Source: CAVWZH01 sp963765285 (GTDB lineage: Bacteria > Acidobacteriota > Terriglobia > Terriglobales > Acidobacteriaceae). From it: a stretch of 64,000 bases of DNA. The notes beneath the pieces are model-generated. The model was not told the DNA's origin. It saw only the letters and a list, made by a program, of their open reading frames with translations, and ran no database searches. The translations under genes and the position numbers were made by a program. Location of the stretch: the NCBI GenBank assembly GCA_963765285.1, contig CAVXVR010000007.1:76987-140986 (forward strand), given 5' to 3'. Positions within the stretch are counted from its first letter, which is position 1. Every line of letters begins with the position of its first letter. Of the stretch, positions 1 to 8,736 are shown piece by piece.

Positions 1-385
1 CGAGCGCCGGGCGGTCAACGCCGGGAATTGCTCCCAGAACCATTTTTGCGGTCGCCATCGCCGCGCCAGTATTGCCGGCGGTAACGAAGCCGGAGGCGCG
101 TCCATCGCGCACCATGCGCAGTCCCACGCGCATGGAAGAATCGCGCTTGGCGCGAACCGCCTGCACCGCTTTGTCTTCCATGGTGATGACTTCGCTGGCG
201 TGGACCACTTCGAGAGGAAGCCCGGTGGCGGAGGGATAGCGCTCCAGTTCGGCGCCGATGATTTGCTGCGGCCCCACCAATAGGACACGAACCCCGTAGT
301 GCCGCGCGGCCTGGATCGCGCCTTCAATCTCAGGCTTCGGCGCCCGGTCCGAACCCATCGCGTCCAGAGCTATGACGCTTGGCAT
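1..385 (-). CDS. plsX: Phosphate acyltransferase PlsX, N-terminal part (cut by window edge)
   Basis: PlsX makes acyl-phosphate from acyl-ACP at the membrane surface, the first step of the PlsX/PlsY route to phosphatidic acid. The minus-strand frame from the ATG at 385 reads MPSVIALDAMGSDRAPKPEI, the characteristic PlsX opening (ALDAMGxDxAP). It continues through LLVGP, HASEVI and the VTAGNTGA stretch, a family signature. About 128 residues are visible and the rest lies beyond position 1, so nothing can be said about the C-terminal part. It follows rpmF by 12 bases on the same strand; the yceD-rpmF-plsX order is conserved in many bacteria and supports the call. Confidence 0.93.
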   Translation of the reverse strand, partial: MPSVIALDAMGSDRAPKPEIEGAIQAARHYGVRVLLVGPQQIIGAELERYPSATGLPLEVVHASEVITMEDKAVQAVRAKRDSSMRVGLRMVRDGRASGFVTAGNTGAAMATAKMVLGAIPGVDRPAL

Positions 386-397
386 GAGGTGGAGAGA

Positions 398-583
398 CTA
401 GCTGGTTTCTCCGACTTCCAGAACTTCGCGGCCTTTATAGTACCCACACTTGGAACAAGCCCGATGCGGCAGCTTACGCTCGTGGCAATTCGGGCATTCG
501 GAGAGCGAGCGGCTTTTGAGTGCGTCGTGGGCGCGCCGTGTACTGGTGCGCGCCTTGGAATGTCGTCGTTTTGGATTGGGCAT
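398..583 (-). CDS. rpmF: 50S ribosomal protein L32
   Basis: Small zinc-ribbon protein of the large ribosomal subunit, 61 residues, a normal L32 length. The N-terminus MPNPKRRHSKARTSTRRAHD is typical, followed by the zinc-binding pairs CPNC and CSKC and the conserved CGYYKGREV. It lies 66 bases downstream of yceD and 12 bases upstream of plsX, the usual arrangement linking ribosome and lipid synthesis genes. The four-cysteine (zinc-bound, C+) form is intact. Confidence 0.97.
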   Translation of the reverse strand: MPNPKRRHSKARTSTRRAHDALKSRSLSECPNCHERKLPHRACSKCGYYKGREVLEVGETS

Positions 584-649
584 TAGAATTCCTCTTCATT
601 ACAAAAATCGAAATCTACATTTACGAAAATCGAAATCTACGAAGATCGA

Positions 650-1201
650 TCAGTGATGCAACTTGCTGCGGATATCTTTCAGCGCTTCCCAGCGCGGGTC
701 CTCAACATGGTCCTTACAAAAGCACTGTTTCTCGTTGAGATTGGCCCCGCATTTTGGGCACAGGCCGCGGCAATCCTCGCGGCAGACTGCCTTTAACGGA
801 AGAGCCAACAAAACCTGCTCGCGCACTGCATCTTCGAGCAGGAGTCCGTCCCCTTGATAATAGCTGACCTCTGACTCTGTGGCACTAACGGAACGCTCTT
901 CGGGTCCAGCGTCAGCGCCCAGCGGGCGATACAGCAGGTCAAAGTCGCGCTGCAGCTCCCGAACTACCGGCTCAAGACAACGTGCACACGGCAAAGCGAC
1001 TGTGGTGCTCAGGCCGCCATTGATGCGTATATCGTTTATTATCTTATGCTTGCCGTGATTCTCTTCGACCAACTGTGCCCGGCCACCGGTACGCAGCACA
1101 TCCAACTGCTGTAGCTCATCCCCGAAATCGATGGCGCCGGGTGCAAAATCCTGGGCAAAATCGACAGGGTGTAACTGTAACTCGCGTATTTCGATGAACA
1201 T
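650..1201 (-). CDS. yceD: YceD/DUF177 family protein
   Basis: YceD-family proteins sit upstream of rpmF in many bacteria and have been tied to 23S rRNA or ribosome metabolism; the biochemical role is not firmly settled. I take the ATG at 1201 (MFIEIRELQL) as the start; a longer open frame to 1249 gives an unconserved extension. The protein is about 183 residues. A first cysteine pair, CARC, lies near the middle, and a C-terminal CPKCGANLNEKQCFC segment resembles a zinc ribbon, as usual in the family. It is the first gene of yceD-rpmF-plsX. Confidence 0.88.
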   Translation of the reverse strand: MFIEIRELQLHPVDFAQDFAPGAIDFGDELQQLDVLRTGGRAQLVEENHGKHKIINDIRINGGLSTTVALPCARCLEPVVRELQRDFDLLYRPLGADAGPEERSVSATESEVSYYQGDGLLLEDAVREQVLLALPLKAVCREDCRGLCPKCGANLNEKQCFCKDHVEDPRWEALKDIRSKLHH

Positions 1202-1353
1202 CGGGAACCCCGCGTCCCCACCCTGAGGCCACCAAGGCCGCGGAAGCACGCTCGGAGTGCAAGTACTTCAGGGAGCGAAACTTAAGGATAAAGTGAGGGG
1301 GAGAAGGTGTCAAGGAGCGAGACGGATTCGAGTCGCTATTGATGTGCTAGAAT

Positions 1354-1371
1354 TTACCTAGGGATTACCTA
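1354..1371 (+). promoter_or_regulatory. Direct repeat next to the vapB start, candidate operator
   Basis: The heptamer TTACCTA occurs at 1354-1360 and again at 1365-1371, 11 bp apart (about one helical turn), ending on the first base of the vapB ATG. Type II antitoxins of the ribbon-helix-helix class usually bind repeated or inverted sites at this position to repress their own operon. The repeat is seen directly; the operator role is inference. Confidence 0.35.
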
Positions 1372-1622
1372 TGGCAACGCTTTATGTCGAAAACGTTCCG
1401 GATGATTTGTATCGCGCCTTGCGCACGCGGGCGAAGCAGAACCGGAAATCAATTGCAGCGGAAGTTTTGTCCCTGCTGGAACAGAACATTCCAACGGCTG
1501 CGGAATTGAAAAGGCGCCAGAAATTGGTGAAGCAGCTTTCTCTTATGCGGTCCGCATCATCGCCAAGCCCGGGTCCATTCGCTAGTAGCGAGCAGATGAT
1601 TCGCGAGGACCGCGAGCGTTGA
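1371..1622 (+). CDS. FitA/VapB-like ribbon-helix-helix antitoxin
   Basis: 83-residue protein with an Arc-type ribbon-helix-helix N-terminus (MATLYVENVPDDLYRALRTR, then NRKSIAAEVLSLLEQ), typical of FitA/VapB antitoxins. Residues 1-45 should dimerise and bind DNA; the rest is an extended tail that would wrap the toxin's active site. The TGA stop overlaps the TTG start of the downstream PIN-domain gene by three bases within TTGA, indicating translational coupling as in other vapBC operons. A direct repeat precedes the start. Confidence 0.85.
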   Translation: MATLYVENVPDDLYRALRTRAKQNRKSIAAEVLSLLEQNIPTAAELKRRQKLVKQLSLMRSASSPSPGPFASSEQMIREDRER

Positions 1623-2050
1623 GCGACTTTGTGCTCGATGCCAGCGTTGCAGTGAAATGGTGCCTGCCCGGGAACGACGAGCCGTTTACCGAACAGGCAG
1701 AAGTCCTGCTGGAAAAATACAGCCGGGGAGATGTCCGATTCCTCGTGCCGGATCTATTTTGGGCCGAGGTCGGCAACACGTTGTGGAAGGCGGTGCGCGC
1801 TGCGCGATTGCCGGCGGCGGAAGCCAGCGTTGCGCTCACGGCGGTGGTCCAACTAGGAATCCCGACAGTTTCCTGCGTTGAACTGGCCGAAAAGGCGCTG
1901 GAGATCTCTTTGCGGCACGAGCGCAGCTTTCATGACAGTCTTTACGTCGCACTCGCGGTACGATCATCGGCGCAAATGATCACCGCCGACGAGCGGCTCG
2001 CTAACGCGCTCGCCGCGCGGTTGCCGGTAAAGTGGTTGGGGGCGTTGTAG
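1619..2050 (+). CDS. VapC-like PIN-domain ribonuclease toxin
   Basis: 143-residue PIN-domain protein. The acidic residues expected in the metal-binding site are present: the Asp in FVLDASVAVKW, the Glu in FWAEVGNTLW, the Asp in FHDSLYVALA and the Asp in ITADERL. PIN toxins cleave RNA (often tRNA or rRNA) until bound by the antitoxin encoded just upstream. The start is TTG at 1619, overlapping the antitoxin stop. The stop codon is followed directly by the ATG of a glycosyltransferase gene (TAGATG), so read-through coupling is possible. The RNA target cannot be read from the sequence. Confidence 0.88.
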   Translation: MSDFVLDASVAVKWCLPGNDEPFTEQAEVLLEKYSRGDVRFLVPDLFWAEVGNTLWKAVRAARLPAAEASVALTAVVQLGIPTVSCVELAEKALEISLRHERSFHDSLYVALAVRSSAQMITADERLANALAARLPVKWLGAL

Positions 2051-3688
2051 ATGGCTGAGTCGAGAAGGCCAGAGATACCAGACGTAAAACCCGGGCTTAG
2101 TTCTCAGATCCATCCTGCCCTGCCTTCCGATTCTGCCGCACTGGTCGTGTTGATCGTCGCTTTCGGATTGCGTCTCTGGACGGCCTCAGCGACATTTCTT
2201 AATCCCGACGAGGCCATGCACTACGTAGTCGCCAACAAAACTTCTCTGGCGCTGGCCTACAAGTCGAGCTTCGCGCTAGTGCATCCTCCGCTGCTCGTGC
2301 TGCTGCTTTATTTCTGGCGGTCTCTGGGTACGTCAGAGCTTTTCTTGCGATTGCCCTCGGTGCTCGCGGGGACCGCCTTTTGCTGGCTGGTTTTCCGCTG
2401 GATCACAATTCTTCTGGGAAAGACAGCGGGATGGATCGGGCTGATTTTTGCCAGCTTTCTTCCTCCGTTGATCGCGCTCTCAGCAGAGATTCGGCAATAT
2501 GCACTGTTACTCGCTTTTTTGGCCGCGACCGCACTTTACCTGGAACGTGCTTTGGCGGAGAAATCCTCCGCGAAGATGTTGCTCTCGGCGTTCTTCCTGT
2601 TTCTCGGGCTGCTCACTCACTACTCAGCTTTTTTGTTCGCGGCGGCTATGGGTGTGTACGGCCTGCTGCGAGTGATTCGCGATCGGCCTCCGGCTCGAGT
2701 TACTGTCGCGTGGATAGCAGGAGAAGCGGTCGGGCTGGGGCTATCGGTTTTCCTATGGATCACGCGTCTGTCGCGCCCCGGTAGTGGCCTTGCTGCGGGC
2801 CAGGGGAACCAGGTCTGGAATAGTTGGTACTTGCCTAATTCGTACTTTCACGCCGGTAAAGACAATCTGGTTTTGTTCGCGATCGGCAGAAGCTTTGGAG
2901 TGTTCCAATTTCTTTTCGGCCAGCTCGTGATTGGAGATCTCGCTTTCCTGGCGTTCGCCGCGGGCATTGTGTTGCTGGTGCGCAAGAAGCGGTTATCGGG
3001 GCAAAGTGCGCCTTCGCGGGAAGTGGCGACCTTGTTCGTGCTGCCCTTTGCAATTACTTGCGGCGCCGCAATCGCGCGGCTTTATCCATACGGAGGCAGC
3101 CGCCACACGGTGTTCCTTGCGATGTTCGGGCTCGCAGGCATGAGTTTCTTCGCAGCGTGGCTTGCCCGGCTCAGGCCAGCTTGGGGCATCGGCGTTGCCC
3201 TGCTGGTTGTGGTGCTATGCGGCGGACTAGGCACGCCGCGGCGTCCGTACATGCTGCGCCAGGACCAAAGCCGCGCTCATATGATTGCGGCTATCAATGC
3301 GATTCACAGCCAGATCCCGCCGGGCGGACGCATCTTCGTTGATTCGCAGACTAATTTTCTGCTTCGGCATTATTTGTGTCCGCAGACCGATCCTGCGGCC
3401 ATTCCGTTCGTCGGAAGTTTCAAGACTTATGATTGCGACGGCTATCAACTTACGATCACAACTCCCGAGATCAACATATTCAATGCCGCGAGTTTTCGAG
3501 AAAGCTGGCAGGGCCTGATTCGGCAGATGGCACTCAAATCCGGGAACGAGGTTTGCGTATTTCAGGCGGGCTGGGACATTCACCTGGCAGAAGAGTTGAA
3601 GCAAGATTCTCGGGAAGAAGAATTTCGCGACCTGAAGCCGGAATCATTCGGCCGCAACATCACATTCTTCAAACTGAAGGTCGCATAG
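2051..3688 (+). CDS. GT39/ArnT-like membrane glycosyltransferase (GT-C fold)
   Basis: 545-residue polytopic membrane protein of the dolichyl-phosphate-mannose mannosyltransferase (PMT/ArnT) type, which transfers sugars from polyprenyl-phosphate donors to acceptors outside the inner membrane. The first periplasmic loop has the acidic GT-C motif in FLNPDEAMHY (residues about 52-61). It is followed by some ten hydrophobic segments and a soluble C-terminal region from about residue 410. The acceptor is unknown. It begins on the base after the vapC stop, so it may be co-transcribed with the toxin-antitoxin pair; the downstream gene is convergent. Confidence 0.82.
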   Translation: MAESRRPEIPDVKPGLSSQIHPALPSDSAALVVLIVAFGLRLWTASATFLNPDEAMHYVVANKTSLALAYKSSFALVHPPLLVLLLYFWRSLGTSELFLRLPSVLAGTAFCWLVFRWITILLGKTAGWIGLIFASFLPPLIALSAEIRQYALLLAFLAATALYLERALAEKSSAKMLLSAFFLFLGLLTHYSAFLFAAAMGVYGLLRVIRDRPPARVTVAWIAGEAVGLGLSVFLWITRLSRPGSGLAAGQGNQVWNSWYLPNSYFHAGKDNLVLFAIGRSFGVFQFLFGQLVIGDLAFLAFAAGIVLLVRKKRLSGQSAPSREVATLFVLPFAITCGAAIARLYPYGGSRHTVFLAMFGLAGMSFFAAWLARLRPAWGIGVALLVVVLCGGLGTPRRPYMLRQDQSRAHMIAAINAIHSQIPPGGRIFVDSQTNFLLRHYLCPQTDPAAIPFVGSFKTYDCDGYQLTITTPEINIFNAASFRESWQGLIRQMALKSGNEVCVFQAGWDIHLAEELKQDSREEEFRDLKPESFGRNITFFKLKVA

Positions 3689-3697
3689 CACGGCCAT

Positions 3698-4876
3698 TCA
3701 ATACCCGCTAGAAGAGAAGTTGAGCCCCAGCGCGTGCAACGTAACCGGGTCGGGCATAGCTTTGCCGTTGCTCTTGGTGACTACGCCGAAGCCGCCGCTG
3801 TAATCCCACATCGTCCAGCCCATGCCGTGGCGTTCAAGCGTGGTGCGCACATCGCTGATCCATTGCGCGCGATCGCGCGGATCAGCATTCGCTCGGTAGA
3901 CGCCGAACTCGTTGCAAATGACCGGAACCCCTTGCCGCGCAGCCCACGCGGCGACGGCCCCAATTTCCACCTCGATCCGCGCGGCATCCCAATGCTCCGC
4001 TCCGTAACGAAGCAGGTAAAGACGATTGATATCGTCCGGCACTCGCGAAGCAGCCTTCTGGGTCGACTCTGGAGTCGAGGGATACGACAACCCATTAATC
4101 TCGTGCCAGAAATTGGTTGCCCAGGTCGCGCCCTGATGCGTGAAAACATAGGGCTCGTAGAAATGAAAGGTGTAGATGACGTTGGGGTCGCGCAAGGGTT
4201 CCAGAAAGATAAGTTCGTCCTCCGCTGACCAGCGCGCGCCGGTGGCGATGATCGTGTGCTGTGGCGCGCCTTCGCGAATTGCCGCCGCCAGTTTGCTCTG
4301 TATGCCGGACCAGCGAAAGCGGTCGCGCATCTCCGGTTCGTTCAATATCTCGAAAAACACGCGGTCAGGATCGAGCCGCGAATAGCGCCGGGCAAGCGCC
4401 CGCCAGAAATCGGCGAGTTGTTCGACGAAGTCGTCGTCGCTCGCTGGTTTCGCTTTGAAGTCGCCGTCAGGGTGGAGATCGACGACCACAGCCAATCCCT
4501 GATCAAGAATCATTTTAATCGCGGAATCAAGATAAGCCAGATAGTCCGCGGGAATGTCGTCGGCGTGGCCCCGCCGGAACATAGGCTGCGGATTGACGCT
4601 CAAACGGACGTGATCGAAGCCCATGGCGCGGATCAGAGCGATGTCTTGCGCGGTCGTCCAGGTCTGAAAGTGTTCCTTCGTATATCCCTTGGGATCGTAG
4701 ACTTGGGCGAACCATTCGCTGGCGTTGACGCCGTGACGCAAGTGGAAGAGCCGGCCGGGTGGCACGGCGGAAAGCGGCTGCCCTGGCGTCTGCGCCAGCG
4801 ACGGCGCAAGCATTAGTACGAGCGCAGAAATCCAGGATGCGATCGGGGAGAGTTTCACGCGAAGAAATTTCTTCAT
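3698..4876 (-). CDS. Secreted glycoside hydrolase family 5 (cellulase-like)
   Basis: Secreted (beta/alpha)8 glycosidase. The start is the ATG at 4876 (MKKFLRVKLSP); the open frame extends further upstream but without a plausible N-terminus. Residues 1 to about 28 form a signal peptide ending in LAQ. GH5 landmarks: HVRLSVNP early, FFEILNEPEM with the acid/base Glu in NEP, YTFHFYEPYVFTHQG, and PVICNEFGVY with the nucleophile Glu. About 392 residues, a normal single-domain size; no carbohydrate-binding module is visible. The substrate is probably a beta-glucan or mannan, but the subfamily cannot be set by eye. It lies 7 bases downstream of the oxidoreductase large-subunit gene. Confidence 0.88.
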   Translation of the reverse strand: MKKFLRVKLSPIASWISALVLMLAPSLAQTPGQPLSAVPPGRLFHLRHGVNASEWFAQVYDPKGYTKEHFQTWTTAQDIALIRAMGFDHVRLSVNPQPMFRRGHADDIPADYLAYLDSAIKMILDQGLAVVVDLHPDGDFKAKPASDDDFVEQLADFWRALARRYSRLDPDRVFFEILNEPEMRDRFRWSGIQSKLAAAIREGAPQHTIIATGARWSAEDELIFLEPLRDPNVIYTFHFYEPYVFTHQGATWATNFWHEINGLSYPSTPESTQKAASRVPDDINRLYLLRYGAEHWDAARIEVEIGAVAAWAARQGVPVICNEFGVYRANADPRDRAQWISDVRTTLERHGMGWTMWDYSGGFGVVTKSNGKAMPDPVTLHALGLNFSSSGY

Positions 4877-4883
4877 TGAAGAC

Positions 4884-7010
4884 TCAACTGAGAATCGGCA
4901 GCGCGCGGACGCGCTTCTTGGTCGCGGCGTAAATCGCGTTGCACAACGCCGGAGCCAGCGGCGGCACGGGAGGCTCACCCGCCCCGGTTGGCGCTTCGGT
5001 GCTCTCCACAAAATAAGCCTCGATCTCTGGCGCTTCATTCATGCGGATGGGCGCATAGTCATCGAAATTTCCCTGCACCACGCGTCCTTTCTCAATCGTG
5101 ATCTGCGCACGCAAAGCGTTGGCCAGCGCAAAGGTGATTCCGCCCTTGATCTGTTGCTCGAGAATGTTGGGATTGACCACCTGCCCGCAATCCATCACGC
5201 CAACCACGCGATGCACCCGCGGTTGATCGTTCTCCATCGAAATCTCGACCACCTCGGCCATGTAGGTGCCGAAGCATCCAAAGCAAGCCACGCCATGATA
5301 ATGTCCCGCAGGCAACGGCTTGCCCCACCCGGCTTTGTCCGCGGCCATCTGCAAGGCTCCACGCATGCGGCCTGTTTTCCAGGTGGTGTCGAAAAACTTG
5401 ATGTCCTGGTCTTTTGAAAGCAAGTGCAACCGGTAATCCAGCGGATCTTTGCCGGCCGCCGCCGCCATCTCATCAATGAACGATTCCGATGCAAACGCTG
5501 TTTCCAGTCCATACACCGATCGCATGTAGGCGGGAGGGACCGGAGTAACCGTCATCACGTACTCGACCAGTGCGTTGGGGAGAGAGTAGATCAGAGAAGC
5601 CTCGTCCGGCAGGTCGGCATCAACTTCGGGCGACGGACCGGGAAACCCTTTCTGAGTGTTAATGGAAGGCTCCACGATGCGATGAGAAAAAGCCGCCGGC
5701 CAGCCGCTGCCGTCGAGCACGCCGCTCAGCACGTGATAGCTCGCCGGACGGTACGTGGAAAACCGCATGTCGTCTTCGCGCGTCCAGATCACTTTGACCG
5801 GCACGTTGGCAGCTTTCGAGACCAGGGCCGCTTCGACAGCGTAATCGTGCTCAAGGCGGCGGCCGAAGCCTCCGCCCAGCAGCGTAACGTTGATCTTGAC
5901 CTGGTCCGGATCCAGGCCCACCGCCTTGGCGACGGCATCGCGAACATCCGGCGGCCATTGCATCGGCCCCCAAACTTCGCAATTCGATCCCCGAAAGTGG
6001 GCCGTGCAATTGCCCGGCTCCAGGGGAGCGTGAGCCATCAGGGGAGTCTGGTACGTCGCCTGGATTCGCCTGCCGGAGACTCTCGAAACATCGCCCGTGG
6101 AATAAAGCGTCGCAGCTTTGTTGGAAGCAGCCTTCTTGAGCGCATCATAAATCGCCGCCTGATTCAGGTCCTTGTTCGGCCCTTCATCCCAGGTGACATT
6201 CAGCACGCGGCGTCCTTCCATCGCGCCCCACACACTATCGGCGACGACGGCAACAGCCGAGTCGCCGATCTTTCCCGATGTAACCGACGCCGGAAATCTT
6301 CTTCGACTCGCTGTCGTCGAAGCTCGCCACTTTGCCGCCAATCACCGGGCAACGCGCCAGCAGTGCATACTTCATGTCAGGCACGCGCAAGTCGATGCCG
6401 AAGATCGCAGCTGCCATCAACTTTGGAGGGAACGTCGAGCCGCGGAACCGGCTTGCCGATCAGTTTGTAATCCTTCGCATCCTTCAGCGGAGGGAACGCC
6501 GGAATGGGCTGCACCGCAGCCTTAGCCGCTAGTTGCCCGTAACTCAAGCGGCGGTTCGAGGCGGCATGCACTACGAAACTGTTTTCAGCCGCGCATCCCG
6601 ACCGCGGTACGCCCCACTCAAGCGCAGCCGCGCTGATCAGCATCTCGCGGGCGGCAGCGCCGGCCTTGCGCAGCGGGTCCCATGAAATGCGAGTGCTCGC
6701 GCTGGAACCAGTTTGCTGGTCTCCATAGAGAGTCGGGTTGGCTCCGGCCTGCTCGATGGTGATTTGCTTCCAGTCTGCTTCCAGTTCCTCGGCAAGAATC
6801 ATGGGCAGGGACGTGCGCACTCCCTGCCCCATTTCCGACCGCGCGACAACAATTGTAATTTTCCCGTCAGGCGCGATTTTCAGGAATGCATTGGGCGCGA
6901 AGGTAGCGCCGTTGCTCGAGCCGCCATGCGGAAGATAGAAAGCCAATGACCAGGCCAGCGCCGGCAGCGGCTCCGATGGCAAGAAATCCACGGCGAGAGA
7001 CCGAACTCAC
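4884..7010 (-). pseudogene. Molybdopterin-binding oxidoreductase large subunit (IorB/aldehyde oxidase-like), three frameshifts
   Basis: Large Mo-cofactor subunit of the xanthine dehydrogenase/isoquinoline 1-oxidoreductase family. The GTG at 7010 overlaps the small-subunit stop (GTGA) and starts a Tat signal (SRRGFLAIGAAAG). The coding path then changes frame three times: near 6938 (VIGF joins YLPHGG), near 6409 (KVDGS joins AIFGIDLRVPD) and between about 6270 and 6290 (just before KIGDSAVAVVAD). Each change is explained by one extra base, and removing three gives a 707-codon frame of normal family length. Cofactor motifs remain: GGGFGRRLEHDY and the C-terminal GAGEPPVPPLAPAL with the putative catalytic Glu. 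As written, translation stops about 45 codons after the start. It is a recent pseudogene or contains sequence errors. Substrate unknown. Confidence 0.82.
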
Positions 7011-7468
7011 CGGCCACCTCCCGCCGCCCGATGAATCGCCTTGCGGATACGGTCATAGGTACCGCAGCGGCAAATGTTTCCCGTCATTGCCTGCGTGATC
7101 TGCTCATCCGAGGGCTGCGGATTCTTCGAGAGCAAAGCCGCCGCCGCCATGATCTGGCCGGTCTGGCAATAGCCGCACTGGGGCACATCCTCGGCGATCC
7201 AGGCTTGTTGCACGGGATGAAGCCCATTTGCGCCCAGTCCTTCGATAGTAATGATGTTTTTCCCGACGGCCTGCGAGACTGGTGTTGAGCAGGAACGAAT
7301 CGCCACGCCGTCTACATGCACCGTGCAAGCGCCGCAGAGACCGGCACCGCATCCGAACTTGGTTCCGGTGAGTTGCAGTGTGTCGCGCAATACCCAAAGC
7401 AACGGAGTCTGGGGCGAGACGCTGACTTTCCGCTCATTCCCATTCACTCGCAGAGTCAGGTCCGGCAT
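7007..7468 (-). CDS. [2Fe-2S]-binding small subunit of molybdenum hydroxylase (IorA-like)
   Basis: 153-residue electron-transfer subunit. The plant-ferredoxin-type cluster motif is CGAGLCGAC with a further Cys in IRSCSTPV. The C-terminal helical domain carries CGYCQTGQ and NICRCGTY for the second cluster. This is the standard two-cluster small subunit of the isoquinoline oxidoreductase/carbon monoxide dehydrogenase family; no separate FAD subunit is seen nearby, which fits the two-subunit IorAB type that passes electrons to a c-type cytochrome or similar acceptor. It is intact, unlike its partner, whose GTG overlaps this stop by four bases. Confidence 0.93.
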   Translation of the reverse strand: MPDLTLRVNGNERKVSVSPQTPLLWVLRDTLQLTGTKFGCGAGLCGACTVHVDGVAIRSCSTPVSQAVGKNIITIEGLGANGLHPVQQAWIAEDVPQCGYCQTGQIMAAAALLSKNPQPSDEQITQAMTGNICRCGTYDRIRKAIHRAAGGGR

Positions 7469-7545
7469 GAGGTCCCTCAGGATGAGTCAACACATGGTAG
7501 CGAAAAACGGCTGGCAAGGGGAGTGTAACAGCAGATTTGCGGCGG

Positions 7546-8271
7546 CTATTTCAGTTCCTGCAAACGCGCGGAAGCAATCTGCGCGGCTTCGCTGTTGGGG
7601 TTGTCTTTCTGTACTTGCTGATAGAGTTGTTTGGCATCGGCAGCCTTCTGCTCCGCTTGATACGTCGCCGCCAGTTCCAGTTGCGCCATCGGCTTGCTCA
7701 CGGTGCTCGCCGGCTTTGCGATGAGCTGGTTGTAGAGGTCGACAGCGTCTTTATTGCGGTTGGTGTTGCGGTAAACAGAGGCTAGTGCAAGTTTGGCAAG
7801 GGCGGCAACCCCGGCGTCGCCCGAGCCGCTAACGGCTTTCAAGTCGCGTTCCGCACCTGCGTTGTCCCCAAGCTGAGCCGACGTCAACCCTAGAAAATAA
7901 CGGGCAACTTCAGCAGAGCGCGTGTGCGCGTATTTGTCGACGATCCCTTGAAGCTGCTTATGCGCCTCGGCGGCGCGTTCTTTCGGCGAGGCGAACGTGG
8001 GATAGTCGGGGTCAGCGGGAGCGCCCGGCTGGCGCAACGGAGTGTCGAGCGTCCGGACGGCCCGGTTCAATTCGACGCTGGCTCGCTGGTCCTCCTGATT
8101 CAGGTAATACCAGGCTCCGGAAAAAGCAGCCGCCAGCACCAGCACGATTATTCCACCGGTCAGGAGCCTGGACTTGTGCTCGACCGACCAGTGGACCGTG
8201 GCTTCGGCAGCTTCAATGGTGGTCCGGCTGAATTTGTCCTGTTTCAGTTGATGGCGGGTTTCTGCGCGCAC
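7546..8271 (-). CDS. Membrane-anchored TPR protein (YfgM-like)
   Basis: 241 residues: a short cytoplasmic N-terminus, one transmembrane helix (about residues 38-57, GGIIVLVLAAAFSGAWYYL), then a helical TPR region outside the membrane (repeats near SAEVARYFLGLTSAQLGDNA, LAKLALASVYRNTNRNKDA and LELAATYQAEQKAADAKQLY). The layout matches YfgM-type proteins, which act near the Sec translocon and periplasmic chaperones. No partner such as bamB or der lies beside it here, so the specific role is open. It is separated from the ABM-like gene by about 150 bases without a visible gene. Confidence 0.75.
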   Translation of the reverse strand: MRAETRHQLKQDKFSRTTIEAAEATVHWSVEHKSRLLTGGIIVLVLAAAFSGAWYYLNQEDQRASVELNRAVRTLDTPLRQPGAPADPDYPTFASPKERAAEAHKQLQGIVDKYAHTRSAEVARYFLGLTSAQLGDNAGAERDLKAVSGSGDAGVAALAKLALASVYRNTNRNKDAVDLYNQLIAKPASTVSKPMAQLELAATYQAEQKAADAKQLYQQVQKDNPNSEAAQIASARLQELK

Positions 8272-8425
8272 GAACTCCCCTTATGGCTTTGCGTGGGAAC
8301 TCACAAACACTTAGTCTAACAGGCAAAAATCATCACCGTCAAAGCCGCAGAACCTCGCGCATAATGCCGCGCTTCGGAATGGCAACACTTTGTAGATGTC
8401 TTAAACTACACCGCTGCAGAGGCGA

Positions 8426-8728
8426 TCAATCTCGTCCAAAACCGTCCGGCTGCTCCAGGCGTTCGTACACCTTCACGATGCGGATTTCATTTCCCAATTT
8501 CGCCCAACACCGGAGCACCTCCGGGTCTTCCTGGGCGGCACGGCGAGCTTCTTCCGACTTCCAGTAACGAAGCAATACGTATTGTGACTGCCCGTCGCGG
8601 TACAAGGTGTCCCGGCTGTATCCGCCGGCAGAAAGCACGGCGAACAGATCGCGCATGGTCGAAAGCGACGCTTCTTCGTGGCCGGGCAACGGCTCGTAGA
8701 TGGCGATCGACAGTATTTCGTGCGGCAC
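8426..8728 (-). CDS. Small ABM/dimeric alpha-beta barrel-like protein
   Basis: 100-residue protein read from GTG at 8728 (VPHEILSIAIYEPLPGHE). A GAGGA ribosome-binding site precedes that start, which lies 8 bases after the pyk stop. The pattern, a strand with a PGHE turn, a helix with TMRDLFAVL, then QYVLLRYWKSEEARRAAQED and IVKVYERLE, resembles antibiotic-biosynthesis-monooxygenase-type dimeric barrels. The longer open frame to 8980 only runs back through pyk and is not a better start. Function unknown; position suggests co-transcription with pyk. Confidence 0.6.
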   Translation of the reverse strand: MPHEILSIAIYEPLPGHEEASLSTMRDLFAVLSAGGYSRDTLYRDGQSQYVLLRYWKSEEARRAAQEDPEVLRCWAKLGNEIRIVKVYERLEQPDGFGRD

Positions 8729-8736
8729 GATTGTCC

